Shown in pieces: positions 11,701 to 21,063 of a stretch of DNA of 64,000 nt. Position numbers and translations under genes: made by a program. The stretch's first letter is position 1. Each line of letters starts with the position of its first letter. The DNA comes from Sthenelais limicola. Lineage: Eukaryota; Annelida; Polychaeta; Phyllodocida; Sigalionidae. The notes under the pieces are model-generated. The model worked only from the letters and a program-made list of their open reading frames with translations, did not search any database and was not told where the DNA came from. The stretch spans positions 116,030,225 to 116,094,224 of the forward strand of contig OW804098.1 of NCBI GenBank assembly GCA_942159475.1, written 5' to 3'.

Positions 11701-11748
11701 AGTAATTGCCAAAGACCCTAGGATCGCTATAAGGAATTTTGAATCCAT
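5697..11748 (-). CDS. Arylsulfatase B-like sulfatase, 5' part of gene (6 exons, partial)
   Basis: Sulfatases hydrolyse sulfate esters, usually in lysosomes or outside the cell, using a formylglycine made from cysteine. Six exons join in phase to 210 codons: 11640-11748, 10090-10264, 8865-8916, 7948-8051, 6435-6559, 5697-5761. Residues 1-36 hold an N-terminal hydrophobic signal or anchor (FLIAILGSLAITAIGLSTLG). Residues 47-62 carry the calcium-binding aspartates (PNMIFIMLDDLGYND). Residues 93-97 are C-S-P-S-R, the formylglycine site, split by intron 2. GKWHVGH (146-152) and PTRRGFDTFYG follow. These fit the ARSB/ARSI/ARSJ branch. The C-terminal half lies beyond the left edge, past the foldback transposon. 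The start is the only Met upstream of the signal. The introns are full of MITEs. I am sure of the family, not of the exact orthologue. Confidence 0.85.
5782..6025. mobile_element. MITE family A copy (~245 bp)
   Basis: Family A elements have inverted ends (atatgggtcagattttc and its reverse complement, each followed by the aaaatgtacaatt block) and a conserved middle of about 180 bp. This copy lies in sulfatase intron 5, close to the exon 6 acceptor. No coding capacity. Confidence 0.8.
6074..6410. mobile_element. Element B copy 1 (~337 bp, internal inverted repeats)
   Basis: Nearly identical to 29680-30010. Inside are two nested inverted repeats: ttattacacccc with ggggtgtaata, and a ~30-bp arm (gtctgtacacttgtta) with its complement near 6350-6380. 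It ends about 25-30 bp from sulfatase exon 5. It is non-coding and probably a non-autonomous DNA transposon. Confidence 0.75.
6435..6559 (-). CDS. Sulfatase exon 5
   Basis: Encodes WHVGHCRLDYVPTRRGFDTF and onwards, the classic sulfatase second signature. Acceptor TTTTAG, donor GTAGGT. A dispersed repeat (6074-6410) ends about 25-30 bp from this donor. Confidence 0.8.
6999..7166 (+). pseudogene. LINE ORF2 C-terminal fragment
   Basis: An open frame reads YLYSRSRFSF, then LGPKSWNRLSVEEKG and ends with a stop at 7164-7166. This is the usual tail of non-LTR reverse transcriptases of the jockey/L2/CR1 kind (Arg-Ser-rich stretch, then a W-N-x-L block, then a short basic helix). Only this last ~55-codon piece is recognisable, so it is a 5'-truncated relic lying in sulfatase intron 4, antisense to the gene. 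Confidence 0.5.
7575..7612. repeat. C-run and CA-rich simple repeat
   Basis: A run of fifteen or so C followed by tcacacacgtgcacacac. Simple sequence within sulfatase intron 4. Confidence 0.85.
7948..8051 (-). CDS. Sulfatase exon 4
   Basis: Encodes residues 113-147, including LGEKLLGQHLQELGYSTHVVG, the block before the catalytic GKWH. Acceptor TTTCAG and donor GTGAGT; the Lys codon of GKWH is split at the donor. Confidence 0.8.
8865..8916 (-). CDS. Sulfatase exon 3 (small, 52 bp)
   Basis: Encodes SRGEFLTGKYAHRLGLQ, which completes the formylglycine motif and matches the usual S-R-x-x-L-T-G-R-Y block. Acceptor CCGCAG, donor GTAAGT, phases consistent with both neighbours. Confidence 0.85.
9028..9395. 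mobile_element. MITE with TA target duplication (family E)
   Basis: Begins aagcagcattctcag and ends ctgagagtgcagctt, which are imperfect inverted ends. TA is found on both sides (9026-9027 and 9396-9397), as for Tc1/mariner-type elements. A related element is at 41986-42465. Confidence 0.6.
9630..9910. mobile_element. Dispersed repeat family D copy
   Basis: Shares the order gcattgctctgaaaac, tctagagtg, gtcatggcaacc, gaaagcatat and gttagttaacctgtat with copies at about 10272-10464 and 40632-40925. Non-coding, in sulfatase intron 2. Confidence 0.65.
10090..10264 (-). CDS. Sulfatase exon 2 (metal site and catalytic Cys)
   Basis: Encodes residues 37-95 with LDDLGYND and the start of the C-S-P-S-R formylglycine motif. 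Donor GTAAGT at 10089-10084. The acceptor AG sits at 10265-10266, only a few bases from a dispersed repeat starting near 10272. Confidence 0.85.
10272..10464. mobile_element. Dispersed repeat family D, truncated copy
   Basis: Matches the first ~190 bp of the 9630-9910 repeat. It begins about 7 bp upstream of the sulfatase exon 2 acceptor, so that the branch-point region lies in repeat sequence. It is cut at its right by a family C element. Confidence 0.6.
10466..10860. mobile_element. MITE family C copy (~400 bp, degraded end)
   Basis: Family C elements begin gtgatgtgttacaggaaaat and end with the reverse complement of a similar sequence. This copy starts with the canonical end and is degraded at the right (tctcaaaatccattt present, terminal bases lost). 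In sulfatase intron 1. Confidence 0.6.
11272..11447. mobile_element. pogo/Tigger-like MITE (176 bp)
   Basis: Starts cagtggaacttcacat, ends gaggttccactg, with TA on both sides (11270-11271, 11448-11449). Most of the body is inverted repeat (aagaccac / gtggtct motifs). The termini look like pogo/Tigger transposons, which duplicate TA. A diverged relative lies near 62940-63058. Confidence 0.75.
11640..11748 (-). CDS. Sulfatase exon 1 (signal anchor)
   Basis: Starts at the ATG at 11746-11748 and encodes 36 residues dominated by a hydrophobic stretch. The donor is GTAAGA right after 11640, phase 1. The frame joins exon 2 to read DGQ-GTNDV. Confidence 0.8.
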
Positions 11749-11885
11749 TGCTTCACTGTAGTAAAAGCAGCAAGCCAGAACAGAGATGGGGAGTCGATAG
11801 GTGAAATAGGTGAATTGGGTCTTAAGCTCATAATTGAGAAGGGGATTGGATATACACCATCCTCAACGAATAACAGGCTTTATAT

Positions 11886-12130
11886 TATATGGGTCAGATT
11901 TTCTGAAAATGTACAATTCAACTTCACCAATCCTCTCAAATAACCCAAATTTCAGACGAAAATAAAGTCCAAAACACAGTTCAACCTAACTAAACAGATT
12001 GCTAGAATCAATGCAATGCCGAATATACTCGAATTTACCTAGTATTAACCAAATTGCAGCCTAATTTAGGAGAATTTCCCAAATGCGTAGAGCTGCCAAT
12101 TGTACATTTTCTGAAAATCTGACCCATATA
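11886..12130. mobile_element. MITE family A copy
   Basis: Complete copy with both inverted ends (gggtcagattttctg at left, ctgaaaatctgaccc at right). Its right part is included in a 334-bp tandem duplication. It lies just upstream of the sulfatase start codon. Confidence 0.8.
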
Positions 12131-12608
12131 TGTATATAGATAAGGTCAATGACACTATAGGAGGCATACCCATGCTCCAATTCATCTGTATGATATATGG
12201 GAAGAGGGGTTTCTTTGTCTCACATGTTCTTGGAATCTATTCAAAGTGAATGCAGTCAGCCAGGACCAGAGATATAACCCAAATTTCAGACGAAAATAAA
12301 GTCCAAAACACAGTTCAACCTAACTAAACAGATTGCTAGAATCAATGCAATGCCGAATATACTCGAATTTACCTAGTATTAACCAAATTGCAGCCTAATT
12401 TAGGAGAATTTCCCAAATGCGTAGAGCTGCCAATTGTACATTTTCTGAAAATCTGACCCATATATGTATATAGATAAGGTCAATGACACTATAGGAGGCA
12501 TACCCATGCTCCAATTCATATGTATGATATATGGGAAGAGGGGTTTCTTTGTCTCACATGTTCTTGGAATCTATTCAAAGTGAATGCAGTCAGCCAGGAC
12601 CAGAGATA
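11941..12608. repeat. Near-perfect tandem duplication, 334-bp unit x2
   Basis: The segment 11941-12274 recurs at 12275-12608. By eye I see essentially one substitution (aattcatctg vs aattcatatg). The unit contains most of a family A MITE plus ~140 bp of flank, so the MITE inserted first and the block duplicated recently. Confidence 0.9.
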
Positions 12609-12685
12609 CTTTTATGACCTTCTCATCCAATTGGATTCGATTTATCATGTTACTTAAAGAAAGTGTCTATCAACCCATGATGACT

Positions 12686-12892
12686 TGATGACCCCATCTT
12701 TCCCATCATGCATTTGGTTTTCATAGACCATTGAATATTATACAAGCTCTGATATTGGTGAATACATTTTTGCAATTTTGGATAAAAATGTTGCCAAATA
12801 TTTGTATGTCAGTCATTCAACAGAATCCATCCCATGATGCACTGTAACAGACATGCGCAGTGGCACATGCAACTCCCCTATTGGGGATGATT
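12686..12892. mobile_element. MITE family F, truncated copy
   Basis: Family F elements end in taggggatttgcatg and its complement and carry catcatgcatttggttttca in the body. This copy keeps the right half and ends acatgcaactcccctatt. Confidence 0.7.
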
Positions 12893-12983
12893 GTACCTCA
12901 TCGTGTTAATGAGACATATGTTTAGGTGTGGCAAGTTGATAGAGCTGGAGTAGAAATTCATGAAACCAGGTCACTCAAGTAAG

Positions 12984-13237
12984 CATATATGGGTCAGATT
13001 TTCAGAAAATATACAATTGGCAGATCAACACATTTAGTAAATTCTGCTCAATTAGACGAAAAAATTCGTCAAAACTAGGTATATCTGAGTATACATATTT
13101 AGTATTGCCTTAATTCAAACATTCTGTTAGGTTGTGTTGAACTGTATTTTGGAGCTGTTTTTTTGGCCTAAAATCGGGTTATTTAAGAGGATTGGTGAAG
13201 GTTAATTGTACATTTTCTGGCGATTTCACCCATATAT
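12984..13237. mobile_element. MITE family A copy
   Basis: Inverted orientation relative to the 11.9 kb copy. Left end tatatgggtcagatt; right end gcgatttcacccatata. Confidence 0.8.
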
Positions 13238-14380
13238 ACATGTACGTTCACCATACATTGACACACTGTTATGCCCTAATTACAGTACTAACAACGTAGA
13301 TAATTTAAGCTACATGTGATGAAAAAAAACGCTACATGTGATGATACTTATATATATATATGTATGAATACACCTATATCTTTCTGTCAAAACAACTTTG
13401 ATCCTATTGTAGAATTGACAAGCATAAATTGTTTAATTTGTGAAGTTAAAGTTGTCTCATTCAGCCCCACATTCGTCACGCCCCTACCGGCCAGAAGGCT
13501 ACCTACACTTTCTTACCGCCACAACGCTCGCGGATTTCTTATCATTCCAAAGTTCAAAGGTACGGGTGAGGTCCAGGTCTGACCGTTATCTCAAAGTCGA
13601 TCACATGGGAAGGGAGGGGAGGGGCTGACCGCCAGGTCAGGGGAGGGGGGGAACACTGATTAAAGAGTGGGAGGGAGAGGGGAGGGGAGATAACCCCGTG
13701 ACCTGGTCACCACCCAAAGAGATTGGTCAGAGTGGCAGTGGTCACTCTGAACCTCGTTTTAATAATTTGTCTGTCATTGTTATCCTGTGGCTGATTGGAT
13801 CTCTAATCTAACCTGTCGATTAATTGGTCCAACGAGACCTAAGCCAATCAGCGCAGGCCCAGTGTATTCGTTCTAATCTGTCTAGTATAAGAATAAACAT
13901 CAGAGTTAGTTCGACCTCTTGTAAGGATCATACTGATTTGAAGCATACATCTCTGTGTGTTGCGTTGATTAATTTCTCGCCCAACTACTGACCCTGAATT
14001 ATTACGAAGAATGGCCCGCATTTCTTCACTATAACCGACTTAGTTAAACGTTTAACAATGCGACCGACTTATAAAAAGAGAAAACACCTAACAATTTTAG
14101 GAAAAGGTAAGATTACTGATGAATACGGTGAATATATACTATATAACACAGGAATCATTTCAAATCAAGGGGTGTACTAATTGATTCTAAGGCCTTTGTA
14201 TCTACATTTAGAACACAAATTAAGATATAAAGTGTAATTATCCTAGATGTAATCACGGGCAAATGTATCATGACTTTAGCAATAGAATTCGATTTGTAAA
14301 AACAAAAAAAGGGAAAGCAGCGCTTAAGAAAACAAAACCAAATGATGAAAACAGGCGTCAAAAAACATATTGATGCATGT
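13238..14380. other. Gene-free region with promoter-like CCAAT/TATA patch
   Basis: No gene recognised. About 13610-13700 is G/A-rich simple sequence. From 13790 to 13910 there are a gattgg, a ccaatcagcgc, a tataagaataaaca motif and then a pyrimidine-rich stretch. This could be a promoter or a solo LTR of a retrotransposon. I found neither a matching second LTR nor a coding exon, so the nature is open. Confidence 0.3.
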
Positions 14381-14735
14381 AATAAGTGATTAGCATAGTC
14401 GTCATTTTGAATTTTGATTCGCATGGAATTATGGAATTAATGGTACAGTGTAAAACCGATAGAAATCATGTTATGTTCAGCATGGAATATTTATCAATAC
14501 TCTATATTTAACAATATTCCTGTGTTTTACTTGTTTCCATGACATAAGTTCCCATCTTTCCCATCATGCATTTGGTTTTCATAGATGATTTATATACAAG
14601 CTGTGATATTGGTTAAAACATTCCTGCAATTTTAGATAAAAATGTTGCCAAAAATTTGTATGTCAGATATCACAAAGATTCCATCCCAGGATGCACTGCA
14701 ACAGACATGCGCAGTGGCACATGCAAATCCCCTAT
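14381..14735. mobile_element. MITE family F, near full-length copy
   Basis: Left end degraded (gtgattagcatag), right end acatgcaaatcccctat. The internal catcatgcatttggttttca is intact. About 350 bp. Confidence 0.7.
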
Positions 14736-15329
14736 ATTGTGTATTTAGTTGTGAACACGACGAATTACATACTAACATACATGTACATAGTTTGTATAAT
14801 AATTATTATAGATACACTAGAATGATAACCCTTAGTTATATATAGGATCTGTGTGGTTTATTGTTGAGTAAAATAGCTACTAAATTGAGTACTAATCACA
14901 TAAAAAACCCAAAGGAATCGATCCATAACACATGGTGCTGCAATATCTGTCTCAAGCAGGGCAGAAATGATTTGGGAAATTAACTAAGAAAACGAAAGTG
15001 CAAGGCTTCCTACACCATACTGCCGAGTACTCAGTAAGATCAGTACTTTAGTGAGAAGTGAGTTATGTTGCACTCTTCTGTGCAATCGGAGCATGTGACA
15101 GTCTCTAAGCTCATTCAAGCATGATTCTCACTAATGGCTCATGATTAATGTTTTTTTCTTATTATTATTTAAATAAATTTTATTGAGTCAAGTTACATAT
15201 TCATGCTATTCTCGTAGTACCCAGTGAAAAGTTTCAGGCTTTGAGGTGAATTCATCAGAGAATCAGAGGTAATTTAATCTTTAAGCATTAATGACATCGA
15301 ATGTGAATTAATTATAGCAAAACAGATAC

Positions 15330-15455
15330 TATAAATCTACGCAACACCAAGTATACTCAGATATACCCGGTATTTATCATTTTCAGTCTAATCTAGCAAA
15401 ATTTCCTAAATTTGCAGAGCTGCCAATTGTACATTTTTCTCAAATCTGACCCATG
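15330..15455. mobile_element. MITE family A, partial copy
   Basis: Only the right half is present: the gtatactcagatatac block through gagctgccaattgtac to the terminal tctgacccat. Confidence 0.65.
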
Positions 15456-15522
15456 TCCTACTAGTCAACCCATATCTATTGGTAAACACATTGTGTTCCA
15501 AGCTACCTTAGGTGAACCTTTT

Positions 15523-15931
15523 GTGATCCGTTTTAGGAAAATGAGTCATAAGTCGCAAAAAAATGGATTTTGAGATATCACCATATTTGAAAAGAGGAGA
15601 TCAAGCCGATTCCAATGATAGTAAACAGTATAATGAAATAATAAGTATTTCTAGATTTTAAGTTAGATATTTTCGTTTTTGAAAAAAAGGTTTCCAATAT
15701 TTCTGGGGGTTAATAAACAGTAAAATAACTAAATGTAGTCCATATGAGGACCTTTAAAACTAAAGGATATATTACAGAGATTGTCCTGAAATTTGATACA
15801 TCAATTCATATAGCTATAGGTGATAAACTCTCCAAAAATCAGAACATTCCAATAATGTGATCTTGTGATAAAAATACTTTGAAAAATATCAATTTTGCAA
15901 CTTATGACTCATTTTCCTGAAACACATCACA
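15523..15931. mobile_element. MITE family C, full-length copy (~409 bp)
   Basis: Starts gtgatccgttttaggaaaat and ends attttcctgaaacacatcac, imperfect inverted ends. Almost identical in sequence to 52529-52936, suggesting recent spread of this subfamily. Confidence 0.8.
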
Positions 15932-16304
15932 TTTTTCCATAAGAAATACCTTGCTAGCACTTTAAATTCTTGTTCCTGTTCAGAGGTGAGGAGTCCTCTT
16001 CATATTGGTTCCACACACAATACCAGATCACTACAGAAAGAGATACTAAAACCAAATGAAATTGAGACGCAACTTTTATTCAATTAGAGCAGAATACATG
16101 TTGTCAGACAATGACTCAGCTTTTCCAGTACAAGAAGCACACAGCTACATTAATGTACAATACACAAGTCCAAATATCAGGCATTACAGTAACAGTTTAA
16201 ACGCAAATAACGTTAAGCCCAACATAGAAGACTTTGGTTTCCCTACGCAGTGTCACACTATGCCTATCTTGGTAAGTTAATCCTTAGGGCACAGGTCTTC
16301 CGCT

Positions 16305-16652
16305 AATGTACAATTCACCTTCATCATTCCACTCAAATAACCCAGATTTAAGACAAAAATGAGGCTCAAATTACAGTTCAAAATGAACTAATAGATTCTT
16401 TTAATCAACGCAATACCAAATATTATACAGTTAGCTTTCATTTTCAGCCTAACTTAGCAAAATTGTAGAGCTACCAATCCTCTCAAATAACCCAGAAAGT
16501 TTGAGACAAAAATGAGATGACCGAATTTTCGTTTAATCAACGCAATACCAACAAATATACATAGTATATTTATCCTTTTTTTTCAGATTAATTTAACCGA
16601 ATTCACTCAATGTGTAGAGCAGCCGATTGTACATTTTTTAAGACCTGACCCA
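16305..16652. mobile_element. MITE family A, rearranged copy
   Basis: Contains the left block (aatgtacaattcac) and a right end (gacctgacccatg), but the central part is partly duplicated: cctctcaaataaccca occurs again near 16478. It is longer than the usual 245 bp. Confidence 0.6.
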
Positions 16653-16894
16653 TGTATGCTGAAACAGTGAGACTTAAATACCTGAAATTCACACTTATGA
16701 AGCTAGGGTTCCCACTCTAGGGAGAGGGCATTTTAAAGCAAAGTGTGATCTTTTAAGGACTCTTGATATCAGTTCAGAGGCAGGGGTGTGGTATTTTATT
16801 TGCTGAAAATATTTTGCTAAAAATATGATTATAGATTTGCAACATTATGGATATAAAATTGGTCTCTAAAATTGTTCTGCACCGAACATATAGT

Positions 16895-16925
16895 TGTGTG
16901 TGTGTTGGTGGGGGGTGGGGGTAAA
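16895..16925. repeat. TG/G-rich simple repeat
   Basis: tgtgtgtgtgttgg followed by a G-run. A similar GT then G-run lies at 17533-17563. Confidence 0.8.
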
Positions 16926-17532
16926 AAATGTTGAAACTATATTAGTTAAATGATGCCTTTTGGTGCATTTGAACTGAATTGTATAGCCGAGGGGGAAATT
17001 AGTAGGCCACCTCAATTTTCATTGAATTTTAATGACTCAGATTTAATAACTTTTAAGGGGCTTAATATTTAATTTAATTTTTAAACTTCAAATGATGCAT
17101 GGGAACCCTGCAAGCACTAAATAACATGCATGGAATACATGTATCCTGGACGTATGTATAGAGAAATTACTTCTACATGTATGCGAGTCCAACCCGTACA
17201 TGTATGGAATGACTTAAGAGATGGTAAAAAAACATGCCCAGTTATAAGTTACCACCTCTTAAAATGTTCTATATTTTTCAGCAAGCATGTACAGTTATTG
17301 CTTCCATATGATACAAGAAATACACATCTAATCTAAACATTGATGGACATTTGAGATAGTTTAGGAGATGAAACATCAACCATGTGACAAGAGATATATT
17401 CTCGAGATATGACTTTTCGGGAAAGCAAGTCAGGCGATGCCAAAAATTCATGAGTGAATTTGTATTATTTAGAGCCTCATCATACATGTACCAACCACAT
17501 TTTAAAAGTGATTTGAATCTTATGTAGTTAAC

Positions 17533-17563
17533 CCAGGAGTGTGTGTGTGTGTGGGGGGGGGGG
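17533..17563. repeat. GT and poly-G simple repeat
   Basis: gtgtgtgtgtgtg followed by a run of about fourteen G. Confidence 0.85.
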
Positions 17564-17856
17564 GGGTTAGGATGAGAATCCTAATGTTTTAAAATTCTGA
17601 AGTTTCGGGGAGGTTTGCCAATTCATTGAAGTTTTCCAAAATACTAATTAGCGAAGACTTGCATCCCTGACGAGTATCTATTCTAAGTGAAAAAAGTTTT
17701 TCAAGTACTTGAATTCACAAGAGGCAATTACAACATGCCTTAAAATGTTTCATTATTAAGTGGCAAGGCTCCAGATATACACACATAACTATATATACAT
17801 TAATGTGTGAGCACATGAACATGTTATGTATACAATTTTTACATTCGCATAATGTA

Positions 17857-19611
17857 CTGATAAACCGTATCCTCACCGACTGTAACCAACGCGGCGAGAT
17901 CGATGATGAAACTCTAGCAATGTTGAACACTGATACCAACAAAACCCCCGAGTTCTATCTACTTCCTAAAGTACATAAAAACAAGTCCCCCTGCCCAGGC
18001 AGACCCATTGTCTCAGGCAACGGGGGCCCTACCGAAAAAATCTCCGGCTATATAGACCTCTACTTGGGCCCCCTTGTGCCCAAGATCAAGTCTTATATCA
18101 GAGATACCATGCATCTAGTCAATTTAATATCCAAATTGGATAAATTGAGACCGGAAACCCTCTTGGTCTCCCTAGATGTATCCTCCCTTTATACTAATAT
18201 CCCTAATTATGAAGGGAAGAGGGCTGTCGAGGCGTGTCTACGCACCCACAGAAGGTGGGGAGAGACATGTTCAAACGACCTCCGCAACACCAGTATCATC
18301 AAGCTACTGGCGTTAGTACTGGAGAAGAACAACTTCAGTTTCAATGGCAAACACTACCTCCAGGTGGGTGGTACAGCCATGGGAACCCGCGTTGCCCCGA
18401 CATATGCTAACATCTTCATGGACTACCTAGAAGAGAAGTTTGTGTACCACTACCGCCTACAACCACGTTTGTGGGCGCGGTACATCGACGACATTCTACT
18501 GATTTGGGACCATGGCCGAGAGGAATTGGACACCTTCATCCAATATCTCAACGAAGTCCACCCAACCATCAAGTTCACCACCGAGATCTCTGTCACCAGA
18601 GTCAGCTTCCTAGACACCTGGGTCACCAAAGACCTGGTCTCCGGGAGCCTGTATACAGATCTGTATTGCAAACCAACGGACGTGAACAATTTCCTTCACT
18701 ACTCCTCCGCACATTGGAGATCATGTAAGGAAAGTCTCCCCTACAGTCAGTTCATCCGTATACGCCGCATCTGCTCTAAGTATGAAGACTTTGTCAAACA
18801 CTGCCTTGACAAATCCATACATTTTCTCAGACGCGGATACCCGGACACCATCCTAGGTAGAGCATTCGCCCAGGCCGCCTTAAGAGACCGAGACACTCTT
18901 CTCACACCGAGGCCGAAAACACAAGCCGAAAAACTGGTCGCCATCACTAGGTATCACCCCACCTGCCACACTTTTGCTACTAGCATCAGAGGCAATTGGG
19001 ACATTCTAGGCCGTTCGTCATCAACTAAACACCTCTATGACAAAGGGGTTGTGGTGGCTTACCGCCGACCACCAAATTTGGGTGATAGTCTCATACGAGC
19101 GAAATTACCCCAATCGGCACCTCAGATGCCCAACGCCAACCCTCCAGAACGCAGTAGTACCACTATCTGCAAAAGAAAGGGCTGCCCCTACTGTCCCAAG
19201 CTTGACATCAGTGGTCGCATAACGTCACACACCACCGCAAGGTCATATGTGGCAATGCAGAACGTCACCTGTAAGAACAACAACCTCATCTATTGTATTA
19301 CCTGTGACACTTGTGGACAACAGTACGTTGGACAAACCAAAAACACACTGATGAAACGTATCTATCAACATAAGTACCTTATGGACGACCTCAACCGAGG
19401 CGACGCCCGCAAGACCAGTACTGCCTTACACTTCAACCTCCCAGGCCACAATGGCTGGGGGGATGTGAAGGTGCATATAGTCGAATTCATCAGATGCCAT
19501 GTCGACGATCCCTCTTGCAAAACCTTGAGAGACAACGTCGAGAACAAATGGATCCACCGTCTAAAGACATGCTCCCCTATGGGAATGAACGTCATGGACA
19601 CTTTTCTCTGA
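17857..19611 (+). mobile_element. Penelope-like retroelement ORF, 5'-truncated (RT + GIY-YIG)
   Basis: An open frame of 602 codons (17803-19611); sequence resembling the family starts near 17857. Residue positions count from 17803. Reverse transcriptase motifs: RPIVSGNGGPTEKISGYID, SLDVSSLYTNIP (catalytic Asp about 125), GGTAMGTRVAPTYANIFM, YIDD at 227-230, and FLDTWV. After a linker with a C-x4-C-x2-C cluster (CKRKGCPYC) comes a C-terminal GIY-YIG endonuclease domain: LIYCITC at 495-501, then QQYVGQT, with the two tyrosines at 497 and 508. RT plus GIY-YIG in this order defines Penelope-like elements, which move by target-primed reverse transcription. The N-terminal RT part is missing, so the copy is probably dead although its frame is open. 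The ORF is GC-richer than its surroundings, which suggests recent arrival. Confidence 0.92.
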
Positions 19612-19782
19612 ACTGTAACACTCCATTCATGCCCTTCTCAGTAGTAGTCACCCACTAGCCACGTAAAAAATTTTCATTTATTACCTGGGTGACACCTGCT
19701 GAGATAGGAATTGGATTGGAGGCATACAGCCAAGAGACAGAGATATATATATATACACATAGGTACATATATATATATACTC

Positions 19783-19825
19783 ACATTACTCTAAGTATGC
19801 ACACAGTGCATACTTAGAGTAATGT
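19783..19825. repeat. Perfect 19-bp hairpin behind the Penelope-like ORF
   Basis: Arm 19783-19801 (acattactctaagtatgca) is the exact reverse complement of 19807-19825, loop cacag. It lies about 170 bp after the ORF stop and directly after a TA microsatellite. It could be part of the element's 3' structure or a small separate palindromic insertion. Confidence 0.8.
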
Positions 19826-20069
19826 TAGATGTCATGGGACCAGGTGGACACTTTCCACCATGTTCCCATTGAACATCACCTATAGCCTACAATAATCAGC
19901 CAACCTCATTGTACACTGTTACAATAGACTAAGCTGCCTATTAGGTACACCCATATGATAGTACTTAGATCTACCTAGATCGAGTACAGGAATATGCATT
20001 TTTCATTTTTATTTGTTCAATTTTGGACAAATCAATAAATGAATAAAACTCACTTAGATCAGTGAATAC

Positions 20070-20123
20070 AGCTAATGCCTGATGAGGGTCCTAACCCCGA
20101 AACCATGTGGTGCCAAACACACT
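20070..20123 (+). ncRNA. Hammerhead-ribozyme-like core (uncertain)
   Basis: The order ctgatga, a short G/C stem-loop (gggtcctaacccc), then gaaa, matches the conserved core of hammerhead ribozymes, which Penelope-like elements are known to carry in their repeats. It is about 460 bp downstream of the element's stop codon. A candidate stem III (acc/ggt) follows, but the base at the cleavage position would be G rather than A, C or U, and stem I is weak. A decayed or non-cleaving relic is the best reading. Confidence 0.3.
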
Positions 20124-21063
20124 CAGCTAGAGTGTGGAAGTGTTAACATTACAGATCTAACCCATTTGTGGGGTAGTGTTTAACAGTGTCATGCCTAAGG
20201 CAACCTTGTTGCCTATGACATAACACCTAGCAACTTGTTGCTACAACCAGCGCACCTCCCAGGTAACAATTGTTGTTACCTGGGTGAGAACTGATTGGGA
20301 TGGAAGCCAATCGTGACGTCACAGTAGGCGTGATGCCACTCGCATGGTAGCTTTAGAGCTGACAGCAGGTCTTTCGCACTGAAAGATATGTTATGTATAC
20401 AACACAGTGATATGCTTATATATAGATCCACCCACAATATCTAGCACTGAACTGTGAGTTTTGTAGCAACATCTGGTATAAGACATCCTCCCTAGGCAGT
20501 GGGTAGTCTCAGGCCTCCAAGTAAAAAACTATTGGTCCAGGAACAAGAGCAAGAGCTCGGGCAGAGGCCTCGCTCTGGTTCCAGGGCCAATAGACTAGCC
20601 TCAGCAGCACAACCGAATGATCTAATCGCTCAGTAGACAACCAAACCTTCCCTAGAGCATCCTCACTATAGGTTTAATACTATTAGGCTACAACATCTCT
20701 AGTATATCGTTTCACACAACAACTAACTTAATAATGAATACCTTGGTAGTGGAAACTACACAACTTCAACAAGAACCAATCAATGGCCAGTTAACTAACT
20801 AGTTGTGGACGTTAGCAGTGAGATGGCCAATGAGATTCCTCGTAAGAACTAACATATAGGGCCTACTCACTACATAAGAGGAAGATATAATATATCACAG
20901 CAAGTGTTTCCACACACTTAAAGGGAATTTTCCCCAGGTGCTGACTGTTTTCACAATACCCCTAGTTTTATTGTTGATGAATGTCAATTTCCCAGGAAAA
21001 AATCCTGTCCGTTTTACAGACACAGAGGAAATCTCTAGCTACTATTCCACTTTTCCTAGAAAT

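Larger units (their letters stand above)
19612..21063. other. 3' flank of Penelope-like element and gene-free DNA
   Basis: No gene. It holds a TA-rich simple repeat (19741-19779), a perfect 19-bp hairpin, and a hammerhead-like core near 20077. Two copies of the motif acctgggtga lie at 19683 and 20278. The stretch to about 20900 is moderately GC-rich and may be more of the retroelement's non-coding end; the boundary is not visible. Confidence 0.4.

Noticed and set aside
13440..13628. Possible small exon between an acceptor-like cattcag and a donor-like aaag/gtacgg
   Set aside because: Neither frame resembles a family I know, and no neighbouring exon was found on this strand.
18450..18947. Antisense frames of 60-85 codons within the Penelope-like ORF
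   Set aside because: Shadows of the RT reading frame; no independent support.
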